Assembly: GCA_964551335.1 (NCBI GenBank)
Contig: CAZKCO010000014.1
Coordinates: 62,001-126,000, forward strand
DNA from: Tunicatimonas sp964551335
Lineage (GTDB): Bacteria > Bacteroidota > Bacteroidia > Cytophagales > Cyclobacteriaceae
Reading direction: 5' to 3'
DNA length: 64,000 nucleotides
Shown here piece by piece: positions 8,147 to 16,806 of this stretch. Position 1 is the first letter of the stretch, and the number at the start of each line of letters is the position of its first letter. The position numbers and the translations under genes are program-made. Under the pieces are notes generated by a model. It was not told the DNA's origin, did no database searches, and saw nothing but the letters and a program-made list of their open reading frames with translations.

Positions 8147-9115
8147 ATGTACCTAAAACTCTTTCATTATTTCTGCTTAGTCATTCTATTCTCTGGTTGG
8201 GCCTGTACTTCCTCTAATCAGGCGTCGGAAGAAACCACTTCGGAAGAAGCCGCAACCGGCTATGAAACCAATTCAAGTGCGCCGTTGTACCAAAGCCAGG
8301 ATTTCACGGAAGAAGGAGGATTCACCAAGGGTATTGAGGGACCGGCGGTAGATGCCGATGGCAACCTGTACGCCGTAAATTTTCAGGAACAGGGCACTAT
8401 TGGCCGGGTAACGCCCGAAGGCGAAGCATCCTTATTTGTGAAGCTACCCGAAGGTAGTATTGGCAACGGAATCCGCTTCAATCAGGCCGGGGATATGCTG
8501 ATTGCCGACTATCCGCAACACAACATTCTGAAGGTAAATATGGCCGACCAGTCTATTTCGGTATTCGCCCACAACGATGCTATGAATCAGCCTAATGATA
8601 TTACCATCACCCAAAACGATGTGCTCTTTGCCAGTGACCCCAACTGGTCGGAAGGCACCGGTCAACTCTGGCGAATTGACCCGGACGGAAGCACTACCTT
8701 GCTGGAAGAAAATATGGGGACTACCAACGGAGTGGAGGTAAGCCCCGATGAGAAAACGCTGTACGTAAACGAAAGTGTGCAGCGCAAGGTGTGGGCCTAC
8801 GACCTGTCGGCCGACGGGCAAATCAGCAACAAGCGCGAACTAATTGCCTTCCCCGATTTCGGCATGGACGGCATGCGCTGCGATGTAGCAGGTAATCTCT
8901 ACATTACCCGTCACGGCAAAGGCACGGTAGTAAAAGTATCACCCGAGGGTGAAGTACTGCAGGAAATAAAGATGACCGGAGAGCTTCCTTCTAATATCGC
9001 CTTTGGCGGTGCCGACGGACGAACCGCTTACGTGACCCTGCAAGACCGCGGTTGCGTGGAAATGTTTCGGGTAGAAGACCCGGGCCGGGCCTGGCAGATG
9101 CGGAAAGATCAGTAG
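8147..9115 (+). CDS. SMP-30/gluconolactonase/LRE-like lipoprotein
   Basis: A 322-residue lipoprotein (lipobox SGWAC, then TSSNQ and an acidic serine/threonine linker). The mature part is a six-bladed propeller of the SMP-30/gluconolactonase type: EGPAVDADGNLYAVNF, GNGIRFNQAGDMLIADY, QPNDITITQNDVLFASDPNW, TNGVEVSPDEKTLYVNES, GMDGMRCDVAGNLYITRHG and LPSNIAFGGADGRTAYVT. In SMP-30 enzymes a Glu, two Asn/Asp and a catalytic Asp bind a divalent metal, and equivalents are present here (Glu of EGP, Asn of QPND and TNG, Asp of GMDGMR). It probably hydrolyses a sugar lactone in the periplasm; the exact substrate is not deducible. Confidence 0.87.
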   Translation: MYLKLFHYFCLVILFSGWACTSSNQASEETTSEEAATGYETNSSAPLYQSQDFTEEGGFTKGIEGPAVDADGNLYAVNFQEQGTIGRVTPEGEASLFVKLPEGSIGNGIRFNQAGDMLIADYPQHNILKVNMADQSISVFAHNDAMNQPNDITITQNDVLFASDPNWSEGTGQLWRIDPDGSTTLLEENMGTTNGVEVSPDEKTLYVNESVQRKVWAYDLSADGQISNKRELIAFPDFGMDGMRCDVAGNLYITRHGKGTVVKVSPEGEVLQEIKMTGELPSNIAFGGADGRTAYVTLQDRGCVEMFRVEDPGRAWQMRKDQ

Positions 9116-9190
9116 GTTTCGGCTAAAAAAGTTGGTTCATCTAGCCGGCCGGTTTTTGGTATTCTAAGATAATTTCTAAATTCACGAGGT

Positions 9191-9334
9191 GGTGTTATTG
9201 TGTTTAGGTGTTATAGTGTTAGAATACTTTGAATCCTGCTTCTGATTAGGTTGAATTGATAGACCAGTTCACCAAGTATTGTAGTGCTTGACATAGGAAA
9301 CCATAACACTTAAACACCAAAACACACTAACACA
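9191..9334. repeat. Octamer array, inverted pair (copy B)
   Basis: The left arm GGTGTTAT, TGTGTTTA, GGTGTTAT, AGTGTTAG (9191-9222) faces the right arm ATAACACT, TAAACACC, AAAACACA, CTAACACA (9303-9334). The spacer is about 80 nt. Both arms keep strict 8-nt phasing. The right arm ends 14 bp before the RidA start codon, so the structure lies in the leader of that operon. Confidence 0.85.
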
Positions 9335-9348
9335 ATTAAAACCTACCT

Positions 9349-9813
9349 ATGAAAAATAAACGCCGCTCTACGCTAAAACGAATGTTTGCTTCTGTAGCTA
9401 CCGTATTTGGAGCTTCCACGCTGGGAGCCCAAACGGCTCAGGCCGCATCTTCTACCAAGAAAGTATTTAATGTGCATAAGGACGAACAGGATATTCCGCT
9501 GTTCTCCGGATCGGTAGTGCACGGCAATACCGTGTATATCGCCGGGAAAGGAGCTCACTTTGACGGTGACATAAAAGCTCATACTGAACACGTACTGAAC
9601 GAACTTAAAAAAGAGCTAGAAAAGGCCGGTTCGTCTATGGAAAAAGTATTAAAAGTAAATGTCTACCTGCACGATATTCACGATTATAAAGCCATGAACG
9701 AAGTGTATAAAGGTAAATTTGGACCTAATCCTCCCGTACGCACCACCGTAGCGGTATTCGGCGGCGTTCCCGGCGACTCGCTAGTTGAAATTGACTGCAT
9801 TGCTTCTCTATAA
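9349..9813 (+). CDS. Exported RidA family protein (YjgF/UK114)
   Basis: A 154-residue protein whose residues 40-154 match the RidA fold: LFSGSVVHGNTVYIAGKG, MEKVLKVNVYLHDIHDYKAMNEVY, then PVRTTVAVFGGVPGDSLVEIDCIA. The arginine that holds the carboxylate of the imine substrate in RidA is present (Arg131), as is the late Glu (147). RidA enzymes hydrolyse reactive enamine/imine intermediates released by PLP enzymes, normally in the cytoplasm. This one carries an N-terminal leader (KNKRRSTLKRMF followed by a hydrophobic stretch and AQA) that looks like an export signal, possibly Tat. A PLP enzyme with its own Tat leader is encoded 6 bp downstream. Confidence 0.9.
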   Translation: MKNKRRSTLKRMFASVATVFGASTLGAQTAQAASSTKKVFNVHKDEQDIPLFSGSVVHGNTVYIAGKGAHFDGDIKAHTEHVLNELKKELEKAGSSMEKVLKVNVYLHDIHDYKAMNEVYKGKFGPNPPVRTTVAVFGGVPGDSLVEIDCIASL

Positions 9814-9819
9814 ATATTA

Positions 9820-11052
9820 ATGCCTATGCTAAGCCGACGAAAACTACTTCGCAACTTATCCAGCCTGCCGCTAGTCGGCGGGCTACTGGGAAGCCACGCT
9901 GCTTCCGCATCCTCTGCTACCCTCACCGCGCCCCTTCGCCGCGACTACTTTAAGGAGCTGGGCATTCGCACGTTTATTAACGCGGCGGGTACCTACACCT
10001 CCATGACTGGCTCACTGATGCCCGAAGAGGTGATGGAATCGATCCTGTACGCCTCTAATGAATTTGTGACCCTGGATGAACTTCAAGACAAAGTGGGCGA
10101 GCGCATTGCTGCTATGGTCAAGTGCGAAGCGGCTACGGTCACTACTGGTGCAGCCTCAGCGATTACCTTCGGTACCGCCGGGGTTATCGCCGGTGACAAT
10201 CCGGAAAACGTGGTGCAAATACCGCATCTGGAGGGCACCGATATGAAGTCGGAAGTAATTATGCAGAACGCCCATAAGATTGGCTATGCTCACGCCATCC
10301 GTAATACCGGGGCGCATATCATTTACGTGGATACTCAGAAGGAGCTGGAAAAAGCCATCAACGAAAAAACCGCCATGCTCTTCTTCTTAAATGCCAACAA
10401 TCAGCAGGGAGAAATCAAGCATGAAGCCTGGGTAGAAACCGGCAACAAGTACGGCATCCCTACTTTTAACGATTGCGCTGCCGACGTGCCGCCGGTCGAA
10501 AATCTCTGGAAGTATACCCAAATGGGCTTCGATTTGGTGTGCTTCTCCGGCGGCAAAGGCATCCGGGGACCGCAGAGTGCCGGACTTCTGTTGGGGCGAA
10601 AAGATCTGATTGCCGCGGCTCGCCTGCATGCCCCGCCCCGGGGAAATACTGTAGGCCGGGGAATGAAGGTAAATAAGGAAGAGATTCTGGGCATGATGGT
10701 AGCACTGGAGATGTACGTGAACAAAGACCATGAGGCGGAATGGAAAATGTGGGAACAACAGATTGCTCATATTTCCGATGCGGTGAAAGACATTGATGGA
10801 GTAACTACCGAAACCTTTGTGCCCGATCTGGCTAACCACGTGCCCACCCTAAAGGTGGCCTGGGACGATTCTAAGATTAAGCACGATAACGATTCCCTAC
10901 ACGAAGCTATGCGCAATGGACACCCATCCATTGAAGTAGCCGGATGGGGCAGCGACCCCGAGATTCAAATCACCACCTGGATGCTGATACCTGGTCAGGA
11001 GCGGGCGGTGGCTAATCGTCTTCGGGAAGTTCTGGTGGATGGTAGCGCCTAA
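9820..11052 (+). CDS. Tat-exported SelA-fold PLP-dependent enzyme (aminotransferase class V-like/DgaE-like)
   Basis: A 410-residue fold-type I PLP protein related to selenocysteine synthase and to D-glucosaminate-6-phosphate ammonia-lyase (DgaE). Marks are INAAGTYTSMTGSLMPEEV, EAATVTTGAASAITFGTAGV, FNDCAADVPP (Asp holding the pyridine nitrogen) and CFSGGKGIRGPQSAG with the PLP lysine near 246. The N-terminus (SRRKLLRNLSSLPLVGGLLG) is a twin-arginine leader, as expected for export of a folded cofactor enzyme. With RidA just upstream and an amidohydrolase downstream, an ammonia-lyase or dehydratase on an amino sugar or amino acid derivative is likely. The substrate is not known. Confidence 0.88.
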   Translation: MPMLSRRKLLRNLSSLPLVGGLLGSHAASASSATLTAPLRRDYFKELGIRTFINAAGTYTSMTGSLMPEEVMESILYASNEFVTLDELQDKVGERIAAMVKCEAATVTTGAASAITFGTAGVIAGDNPENVVQIPHLEGTDMKSEVIMQNAHKIGYAHAIRNTGAHIIYVDTQKELEKAINEKTAMLFFLNANNQQGEIKHEAWVETGNKYGIPTFNDCAADVPPVENLWKYTQMGFDLVCFSGGKGIRGPQSAGLLLGRKDLIAAARLHAPPRGNTVGRGMKVNKEEILGMMVALEMYVNKDHEAEWKMWEQQIAHISDAVKDIDGVTTETFVPDLANHVPTLKVAWDDSKIKHDNDSLHEAMRNGHPSIEVAGWGSDPEIQITTWMLIPGQERAVANRLREVLVDGSA

Positions 11053-11056
11053 TCTT

Positions 11057-11116
11057 ATTGTGTTCGTGTGTTCAGGTGTTCAGGACTACTTGAACACACG
11101 AATACATAAACACACA
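11057..11116. repeat. Octamer array, inverted pair (copy C)
   Basis: The arm TTCGTGTGTTCA at 11063-11074 is perfectly complementary to TGAACACACGAA at 11091-11102, within longer GTGTT-type and AACAC-type tracts at 8-nt spacing. The hairpin separates the PLP enzyme from the amidohydrolase gene, starting 5 nt after the stop and ending 18 nt before the next start. It could attenuate or terminate between the two genes. Confidence 0.8.
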
Positions 11117-11133
11117 TTTTACACAACCTAACT

Positions 11134-12390
11134 ATGAAGTACACAATTCTACTGCTGCTAATTGGTAGTTTCTGGCTCACACCTTTCTACTCTTTTGCTC
11201 AGTCATATGACATTCTGCTGAATGATGGACACGTAATTGATCCGAAGAATGGGATTGATGGTAAAATGGATGTGGCTATTAAAGACGGTAAAATTGCCCG
11301 GGTGGCCGAAGAGATTAGTGCATCGGAGGCGGAACAGGTCATTGAGGTGGCCGAATACTACGTGACTCCGGGCCTCATCGATATTCATTCTCATAACTTT
11401 CACGGTACCGAGCCGGATGCCTACTTAAGTAATAGTTTCACGGCTTTGCCCCCGGATGGTTTCTCGTTTCGGGCGGGGGTTACTACGCTGGTGGATGTAG
11501 GCGGAGCCGGTTGGAAGAATTTCGAACTCTTCAAGGAACAAACCATTGACCGGTCTAAAACTCGGGTGCTCTCGTTTCTGAACATTGTAGGCAGCGGTAT
11601 GAAGGGCGGTGAACGGGAGCAGGACTTGAGTGATATGGACGCTGAGATGACCGGTATGGTTGCCAAGCGTCATCCTGAAATAGTAGGAGTTAAAGTAGCC
11701 CACTACGCTGGACGAAACTGGAATCCGGTAGACTGGGCCGTAGAAGCGGGCGAGATTGCCGATGTTCCGGTGATGGTAGACTTTGGCGGTACTATGCCTC
11801 CCCTACCGCTAGATTCGCTGTTGTTGCACCACTTGCGGCCGGGCGATATTTTTACCCACACTTTCGGCCATGTGCCGGGCCGCATTCCCATTGTGGATGA
11901 GCGCGGTAAGGTGCGCGACTACGTTTGGGAGGCTCAGGAGCGAGGAATTATCTTTGATGTAGGTCACGGTGGAGGCAGCTTTCTGTTTCGGCAGGCTATT
12001 CCGGCCATGAAGGAAGGGTTTCGCCCTAACACCATCAGTACCGACCTGCACACCGGTAGTATGAACGCCGGAATGAAGAATCAGATCAACGTGATGTCCA
12101 AATTCCTGAATATGGACATGGAGTTGAAAGACATAATTGCCGCCTCTACCTGGAACTCGGCGCAGGCTATTAAGCAGGATAGCCTGGGGCATCTTAGCGA
12201 GGGCGCCGTAGCCGATGTGGCAGTAATAAATGTGCAGGAAGGTGATTTTGGCTTTGTCGATTCAGGAGGATTCCGAATGGACGGAAACCAAAAACTGGAG
12301 TGTGAGTTAACTATCCGGGAAGGGAAAGTAGTTTGGGATTTAAATGGTATTTCCCGCCCCTACTGGATTAAAGAAGAAATGGGAAAATAA
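11134..12390 (+). CDS. Exported amidohydrolase/deacetylase family metallohydrolase
   Basis: A 418-residue amidohydrolase with a signal peptide (LLLLIGSFWLTPFYSFAQ). Metal-site elements are VTPGLIDIHSHNF (His85, His87), GVKVAHYAG (Lys187, the carboxylated bridging lysine), the His of IFTHTFGHV and STDLHTG (catalytic Asp). It belongs to the dihydroorotase-like deacetylase branch that includes DgaF-neighbouring and D-aminoacylase-type enzymes. The window shows RidA, a SelA-like PLP enzyme and this hydrolase in a row, all with export signals. A pathway that deacylates and then deaminates an N-acylated substrate outside the cytoplasm is a reasonable inference. Confidence 0.85.
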   Translation: MKYTILLLLIGSFWLTPFYSFAQSYDILLNDGHVIDPKNGIDGKMDVAIKDGKIARVAEEISASEAEQVIEVAEYYVTPGLIDIHSHNFHGTEPDAYLSNSFTALPPDGFSFRAGVTTLVDVGGAGWKNFELFKEQTIDRSKTRVLSFLNIVGSGMKGGEREQDLSDMDAEMTGMVAKRHPEIVGVKVAHYAGRNWNPVDWAVEAGEIADVPVMVDFGGTMPPLPLDSLLLHHLRPGDIFTHTFGHVPGRIPIVDERGKVRDYVWEAQERGIIFDVGHGGGSFLFRQAIPAMKEGFRPNTISTDLHTGSMNAGMKNQINVMSKFLNMDMELKDIIAASTWNSAQAIKQDSLGHLSEGAVADVAVINVQEGDFGFVDSGGFRMDGNQKLECELTIREGKVVWDLNGISRPYWIKEEMGK

Positions 12391-13822
12391 TGACAGGGAG
12401 TATCTACCGCGTTACGCTAGCTCTTTTTGCCTTATTTTTTGTTGCCTGTAGCACTTCTACCACCGAGGAACCGGTAGCATCCTCCAATTCGGACGAAGAA
12501 GAACCGCCGACTGCGCTTCGCGAAGGAATAAAAATTGAAAAATTTGCTGTTCCCCAGCGGGGCTGTATCCGCATCAATTACGACCCGGCTACCGAGAGCT
12601 TTCTCTACAATACCATGCGGGGCGATATTTATCAGGTTAGCTCAGACGGCAAGTCAGAGAAATTAATTGCTACGGCGGAAGATCACGGTATCACTACCTT
12701 ACAAGGCTTCCGCCTGTATCAGGATTTAATGTTTCTGGTAGGCAATATCGATTCTAATGGCGATAAGGGTACCAAAGGAAAAATAGTGCGCGGTACCCGT
12801 CAACCTGACGGAAACTATACCTTTGAGTTGCTGGCCATTACCGAAGACTACGGCCGTACGGCTACCATCTACAGCCACGAGTTTAACGGCATCGCGGTTG
12901 ATTTAGACGGAGAATACATTTATGTAAACAGCGGAGCCCGTACCGACCACGGTGAATTGCAAGATAACGAAGGGGCCTATCCCGGGGCCCGCGAAGTGCC
13001 GCTTACCGCCTGCATCTTCCGCTTACCCGCCGACGGTAAAGACATTTTGCTAAAAAACGATTCTACTTATTTAGCCGCCAACGGCTACTTATTTTCCGAC
13101 GGGGTGCGTAACGCATACGATCTGACATTTTCTCCCGAAGGAAATTTGTTCGGAGTTTCTAACTCATCGGACTACGACCATCCGGAAGAGATGAACTGGT
13201 TTCGCGAAGGACGGCACTACGGTTACCCCTGGGAGATGGGAGGCATTCAGAACCCTCAGCAGTTTCCCGACTGGATCCTGACCCTGAGAAGGACCCTTTC
13301 ATCAATACCATGGCCTTCGCCCACCGGGGCAAGCAGTTTCGTAACGATCCGGATTTTCCGCCTAGGCCGGTTAACGTAGAATTTGTACAACCTATCCAAA
13401 ATCATGGGCCGGACGCTAACATTTACCGCGACCGTGAGACTGGCCTGATTATGGACGCCGATACTACCGGGGCTACTGTAGGCACCTTTACTCCTCACCG
13501 CTCGCCGTTGGGTTTGTTCTTTGATCGGGATAGTGTGCTGGCTGATCCCTACCGGGGCGATGCTTTCGTACTAAGCTGGTCCGACGGTAAAACCCAACCA
13601 CTGATGCGGCCCTTTTCGCCTTTAGGAGCGGACCTTATCCATCTGGAGTTAATTTACGACGCAGCCATTGATAACTACGCCTTGCGTAGCTATCGTATTA
13701 TCGGGGATTTTAGGGGGCCGACCGATGCGGTTCAGGTGGGTGAGCATATCTACGTGATTGAAAACCGGGGCAGCATCTGGAAGATCACCATGCCATCCGG
13801 CACCCCACTGGCATCACGCTGA
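12390..13822 (+). pseudogene. PQQ-type glucose/sorbosone dehydrogenase-like lipoprotein, frameshifted
   Basis: The gene overlaps the amidohydrolase stop by 1 bp. It starts with a lipobox leader (LFFVACS) and reads as a sorbosone-dehydrogenase-type propeller through DGVRNAYDLTFSPEGN and EGRHYGYPWEMGGIQ. At 13272-13276 the frame breaks. Adding one G to TGGATCC gives DWDPDPEKDPFINTMAFAHRGKQF and rejoins the second frame, which runs to 13822 (SPLGLFFDRD, GDAFVLSWSDGKT, ending IENRGSIWKITMP). The first frame otherwise stops at 13379. With the fix the protein has about 477 residues. It is either a real inactivation or a dropped G in a GGG run; the intact flanks favour a recent event or a sequencing error. 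Confidence 0.85.
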
Positions 13823-13827
13823 TAAAT

Positions 13828-14997
13828 ATGAGATCCATTTTGCTGGTCGTAATTTTAGGAATGGTTGCCTGCCAATCTTCGTCTGATACTTTCTACGCTG
13901 ATCTCTCGAAAGACCCATTACCTGAAGCCTGGAAAACCACTCCCCTCGGGAAGGATACAACGCAGGAAATAGCGACTAACGACCCATCTTCGGGTGCCGT
14001 AGTAGTTCAGCAGGGCCGACTGGAGAGCCCTGCTTTTTTGGTAAGCCCGCTTCAGTATTACCGCGTGCAGATGCGGGTGAAAGCACCAGAGAAAGCCATG
14101 TGGGCCTTCACCTTTTACGATGATGCCGGCGAGGTACTATTGGCCGACCATTACTCCAGTATTGATCCTTCGGATGATTTTCAGTGGTACGAATACTACG
14201 TGCAGTCTAAAGCCAACGCCGCTCAGGCGGAGTTCTGGCTCCAGCCCGCTACCGGAGAGTCAGTTTCTTTGAGCGAAGTACGGGTTACACCCGCCCAGAG
14301 TAATCAGGAAGTAAAGCAGTGGATTGATAGCGTCTATCAGACCATGCCGCCGGTAAGCTATACTCCGCCTCCCGACCGGTTCCGGTACCTGGATAAAACA
14401 ATGGCGTCGCTACGAAACGGTGACAAAATCAGGGTAGTGATGCTGGGGAATTCAATCATTAACGATACCGGTAATTCTGCTTGGGAACTGCTGGTAGAAG
14501 ATATGTATCCGGGGGCCGACCTGGAAGTGATCACTTCGGTGCGGGGTGGTACGGGTTGCACCTACTACCAGCACCACAACCGGATAGACACATTTATAGT
14601 ACAGTACCAGCCCGACCTACTGATGATCGGCGGCATTTCCCACGGTAAGGATACGGCGGCCATGCACAGCGTGATCCGGCAGGTACGGGAGCGGATGGAG
14701 CCCGCCCCGGAAATTGTGGTGATGAGCGGCCCGGTAGGCCGAGATGGTGATCCCCGCACTAATCCGGAATTTAGCGTTGTGCCCCAGGAGGGTGACTTTC
14801 GCTTAGAATTAGCCCAGATGACCGCTGATGCCCGGGTAAACTACTTCGATATGAAATCGGCCTGGGGCGCCTATCTGGAGCAAACCCGACAGCCCTACGA
14901 TTATTTTTTACGTGACCCGGTGCACGCCAACGCCCGCGGCCGCCAGGTACTCGCCCGATTATTGGAGGCTTATTTTCAACCGGATACTGAAAACTAA
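13828..14997 (+). CDS. SGNH/GDSL hydrolase lipoprotein
   Basis: A 389-residue lipoprotein (lipobox GMVAC, Cys15). Residues about 25-155 form a beta-sandwich, carbohydrate-binding-like domain. From about 200 an SGNH hydrolase follows: RVVMLGNSIINDTGNS with the nucleophile near Ser209, SVRGGTGC as block II, LLMIGGISHGKD as block III and DPVHANARGR as block V with the catalytic Asp-His. Block III has Ser where many members have Asn, which is common in this branch. Such enzymes deacetylate plant polysaccharides. It starts 5 bp after the dehydrogenase-like gene and closes the 9.3-15 kb run. Confidence 0.87.
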   Translation: MRSILLVVILGMVACQSSSDTFYADLSKDPLPEAWKTTPLGKDTTQEIATNDPSSGAVVVQQGRLESPAFLVSPLQYYRVQMRVKAPEKAMWAFTFYDDAGEVLLADHYSSIDPSDDFQWYEYYVQSKANAAQAEFWLQPATGESVSLSEVRVTPAQSNQEVKQWIDSVYQTMPPVSYTPPPDRFRYLDKTMASLRNGDKIRVVMLGNSIINDTGNSAWELLVEDMYPGADLEVITSVRGGTGCTYYQHHNRIDTFIVQYQPDLLMIGGISHGKDTAAMHSVIRQVRERMEPAPEIVVMSGPVGRDGDPRTNPEFSVVPQEGDFRLELAQMTADARVNYFDMKSAWGAYLEQTRQPYDYFLRDPVHANARGRQVLARLLEAYFQPDTEN

Positions 14998-15192
14998 ATG
15001 CAAAAAAACAAAAAACGCCCTACGCAAGGCGCAAGACGTTTGGGTAGTATCGCTAGTTACAGCCATTAGGCTATCTTGGTGGCTGTACTTTTTTCTTTTA
15101 TCATTTTAGCTTCTTGAAGCAACAACCGTTCTAGTTCATTTTTGCTAGGCTGGAGGCTGAACATCGTTAGCTGTAGTTTCATAGTAAAATCT

Positions 15193-15591
15193 TCACTTAT
15201 GTAATCCAATTTCAATAAGCTCTTCGACGATACTATGATATGCTGTATTCGCCCTTAACCATTCATGCTGAAATTGATAAATGTCATAAATTACAGTTTT
15301 ATAATCATGATCTTTTAAGTTGATAACTTCTAGCGGACTACCACCAAGTAGTTCATTAATCGTATAAGCAAAATGAGCTAACCCTCTTGCCCAGGTCAAA
15401 GGATAATCAGTATAGTATCCGATATCCCAAATCTCGATATATCTGGCATGCTGTATAAATACTAAAGGAGGATCTTTATCAAAACCATTTTTGGCTTGAA
15501 AAGGCAACTGAAAATCACCCATAGCATGAAATTCAATCAAATCCTGGTTTCTTGTTTTTGATGGTTTGTATTCTAAAGTAGTTATATCCAT
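15193..15591 (-). CDS. Hypothetical protein, 132 aa
   Basis: I do not recognise this family. The 132-residue protein has no signal peptide or membrane helix and is rich in aromatic residues (YIEIWDIGYYTDYPLTWARG, IYDIYQFQHEWLRANTAYH). It looks like a small globular cytoplasmic protein. It is leftward, 36 bp after the stop of a lipoprotein gene on the same strand. Base composition is more AT-rich than the secreted-enzyme genes to the left. Confidence 0.6.
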   Translation of the reverse strand: MDITTLEYKPSKTRNQDLIEFHAMGDFQLPFQAKNGFDKDPPLVFIQHARYIEIWDIGYYTDYPLTWARGLAHFAYTINELLGGSPLEVINLKDHDYKTVIYDIYQFQHEWLRANTAYHSIVEELIEIGLHK

Positions 15592-15627
15592 ATCATTTGA
15601 ATTAAGCTAACTATTGGATAGTCGCTA

Positions 15628-16020
15628 CTACTTGGTGGTGACTTTCATGGTGGCTACCCCGCTGGCAACTCCGTTTACTTCTACAAAAGAGTAGATGACG
15701 TAGTTAGTCTGCGATTTCAGTCCGCCGAAGTTACCCAGGAAAGGTACTCCTACCTGAACTTCTTTTTGAATCTTAGAACTGTGGGTCTTGATCAGTTCAG
15801 CGGTAAGGGCGGCTTCGCCTTCTTCCTCAATGGCCGCGTAAGTCATCCCTTCGGTAACGGACTCATCTACCCAGGCGTAAAACGAAAGTTTAGTATCCTG
15901 AATAATCCGTTCTTCCAACGTGATACTAGAAGGAAGTATCGCATCTTCGTCCTCCGACTCGGAGCAGGCGGAAAACAGTAGGGTAAGCACAAAAAAGCTT
16001 AAGTACCAGGCACGTTTCAT
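15628..16020 (-). CDS. Small lipoprotein of unknown function
   Basis: Two starts are possible, Met at 16026 or 16020; the second gives the better leader (MKRAWYLSFFVLTLLFSAC), with lipidated Cys in FSAC followed by an acidic SESEDED spacer. The mature part of about 110 residues is beta-rich (LSFYAWVDESV, YVIYSFVEVNGVASGVATMKV) and could be one fibronectin III-like or other Ig-like module. No catalytic motif is seen. Confidence 0.7.
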   Translation of the reverse strand: MKRAWYLSFFVLTLLFSACSESEDEDAILPSSITLEERIIQDTKLSFYAWVDESVTEGMTYAAIEEEGEAALTAELIKTHSSKIQKEVQVGVPFLGNFGGLKSQTNYVIYSFVEVNGVASGVATMKVTTK

Positions 16021-16143
16021 GATCATCTAAAATTGTTGGTTTAAAGCGTAATGATACGTACTAGTTTGTTCGTATGCTGGCCGATTCCGATGAAAACCCT
16101 ACGTGCGTGGGAATAGCTTTAATAAGGATGCTTTTCGACGAGC

Positions 16144-16176
16144 AGACCTCCGAAGTTCCAGAAACTTCGGAGGTCT
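16144..16176. terminator. Hairpin with 14-bp stem
   Basis: AGACCTCCGAAGTT (16144-16157) pairs perfectly with 16163-16176 around a 5-nt loop and is followed on the plus strand by TTT. It lies between ssb and the lipoprotein gene, both leftward. The T tract is on the plus strand, so termination in the leftward direction would be less efficient. Confidence 0.55.
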
Positions 16177-16210
16177 TTTCATTGAATGAAATTTGTTGTT
16201 TGAAAACGAA

Positions 16211-16243
16211 TAACTACTGAGCGTTACCAACGCGCAGTAGTTA
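16211..16243 (-). terminator. ssb terminator hairpin, member of a palindrome family
   Basis: On the minus strand the 9-bp stem TAACTACTG/CAGTAGTTA (16211-16219 with 16235-16243) continues inward through one mismatch into GCGTT/AACGC around a 3-nt loop, and is followed by TTCGTTTTC. It lies 17 bp past the ssb stop. The same core, with a few changes, forms the palindrome at 19222-19259. Confidence 0.7.
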
Positions 16244-16259
16244 CTGAGGTTTAAATTGT

Positions 16260-16640
16260 TTAGAACGGAAGCTCATCGCTCGGCGATCCGACTTCAGCGG
16301 TGTTTTCGCGCTTGCCGAGCATCAGCAGGTCATTGGCCACGATCTCGGTGACGTAGCGCTTGATACCGTCTTTGTCTTCGTAGTTGCGATGGTTGAGCTT
16401 ACCGGCCAAGGCCACCTGCTTACCCTTGTGTAGATAACGCTCGGCAATCTGCGCCAGATTATCCCAGGCTACAATGGAGTGCCACTGCGTATCGTTCACG
16501 ATCTCGCCGTTCTTATTTTTATACGACTCCGTGGTGGCGATAGAAAACTTGGCGAGCTTCTTCCCGCTTTCCAGTTGCTTGATTTCGGGATCCTGACCTA
16601 AATTTCCAATTAATTGTACGTGATTTTTAAGTGCGTTCAT
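16260..16640 (-). CDS. ssb: Single-stranded DNA-binding protein
   Basis: A 126-residue SSB. The OB fold covers residues 1-105 (NHVQLIGNLGQDPEIKQLES, FSIATTESYKNKNGEI, DTQWHSIVAWDNLAQIAERY, LHKGKQVALAGKLNHRNYED). A short linker ends in DELPF, the acidic-aromatic tip that recruits replication and repair partners. The linker is shorter than in the usual 150-180-residue bacterial SSB, so this may be one of two paralogues, often linked to recombination or natural uptake. It is a monocistronic leftward gene with its own terminator. Confidence 0.95.
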   Translation of the reverse strand: MNALKNHVQLIGNLGQDPEIKQLESGKKLAKFSIATTESYKNKNGEIVNDTQWHSIVAWDNLAQIAERYLHKGKQVALAGKLNHRNYEDKDGIKRYVTEIVANDLLMLGKRENTAEVGSPSDELPF

Positions 16641-16806
16641 AATTCGTGAATTTTTGTGTTGAACATTGAATTGACGTCAGCAAAGTAACGACGGGCCGAA
16701 CGCTAGAGTCGGGAGTTACCCGTTTACTTTCGTATGTAAATGTTTGTAACCGTTTGTAAATGGATAGAAAATTGGGTAGATTTATAAACTTAATCCTAGT
16801 GTGCCT

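Noticed and set aside
10473..10676. Overlapping frames on both strands within the PLP-enzyme gene
   Set aside because: Shadow frames produced by GC-rich codon bias; the PLP frame has all family motifs.
14912..15109. 65-residue plus-strand frame overlapping the end of the SGNH hydrolase gene
   Set aside because: It lies mostly in the shadow of the hydrolase C-terminus and the rest has no protein-like composition.
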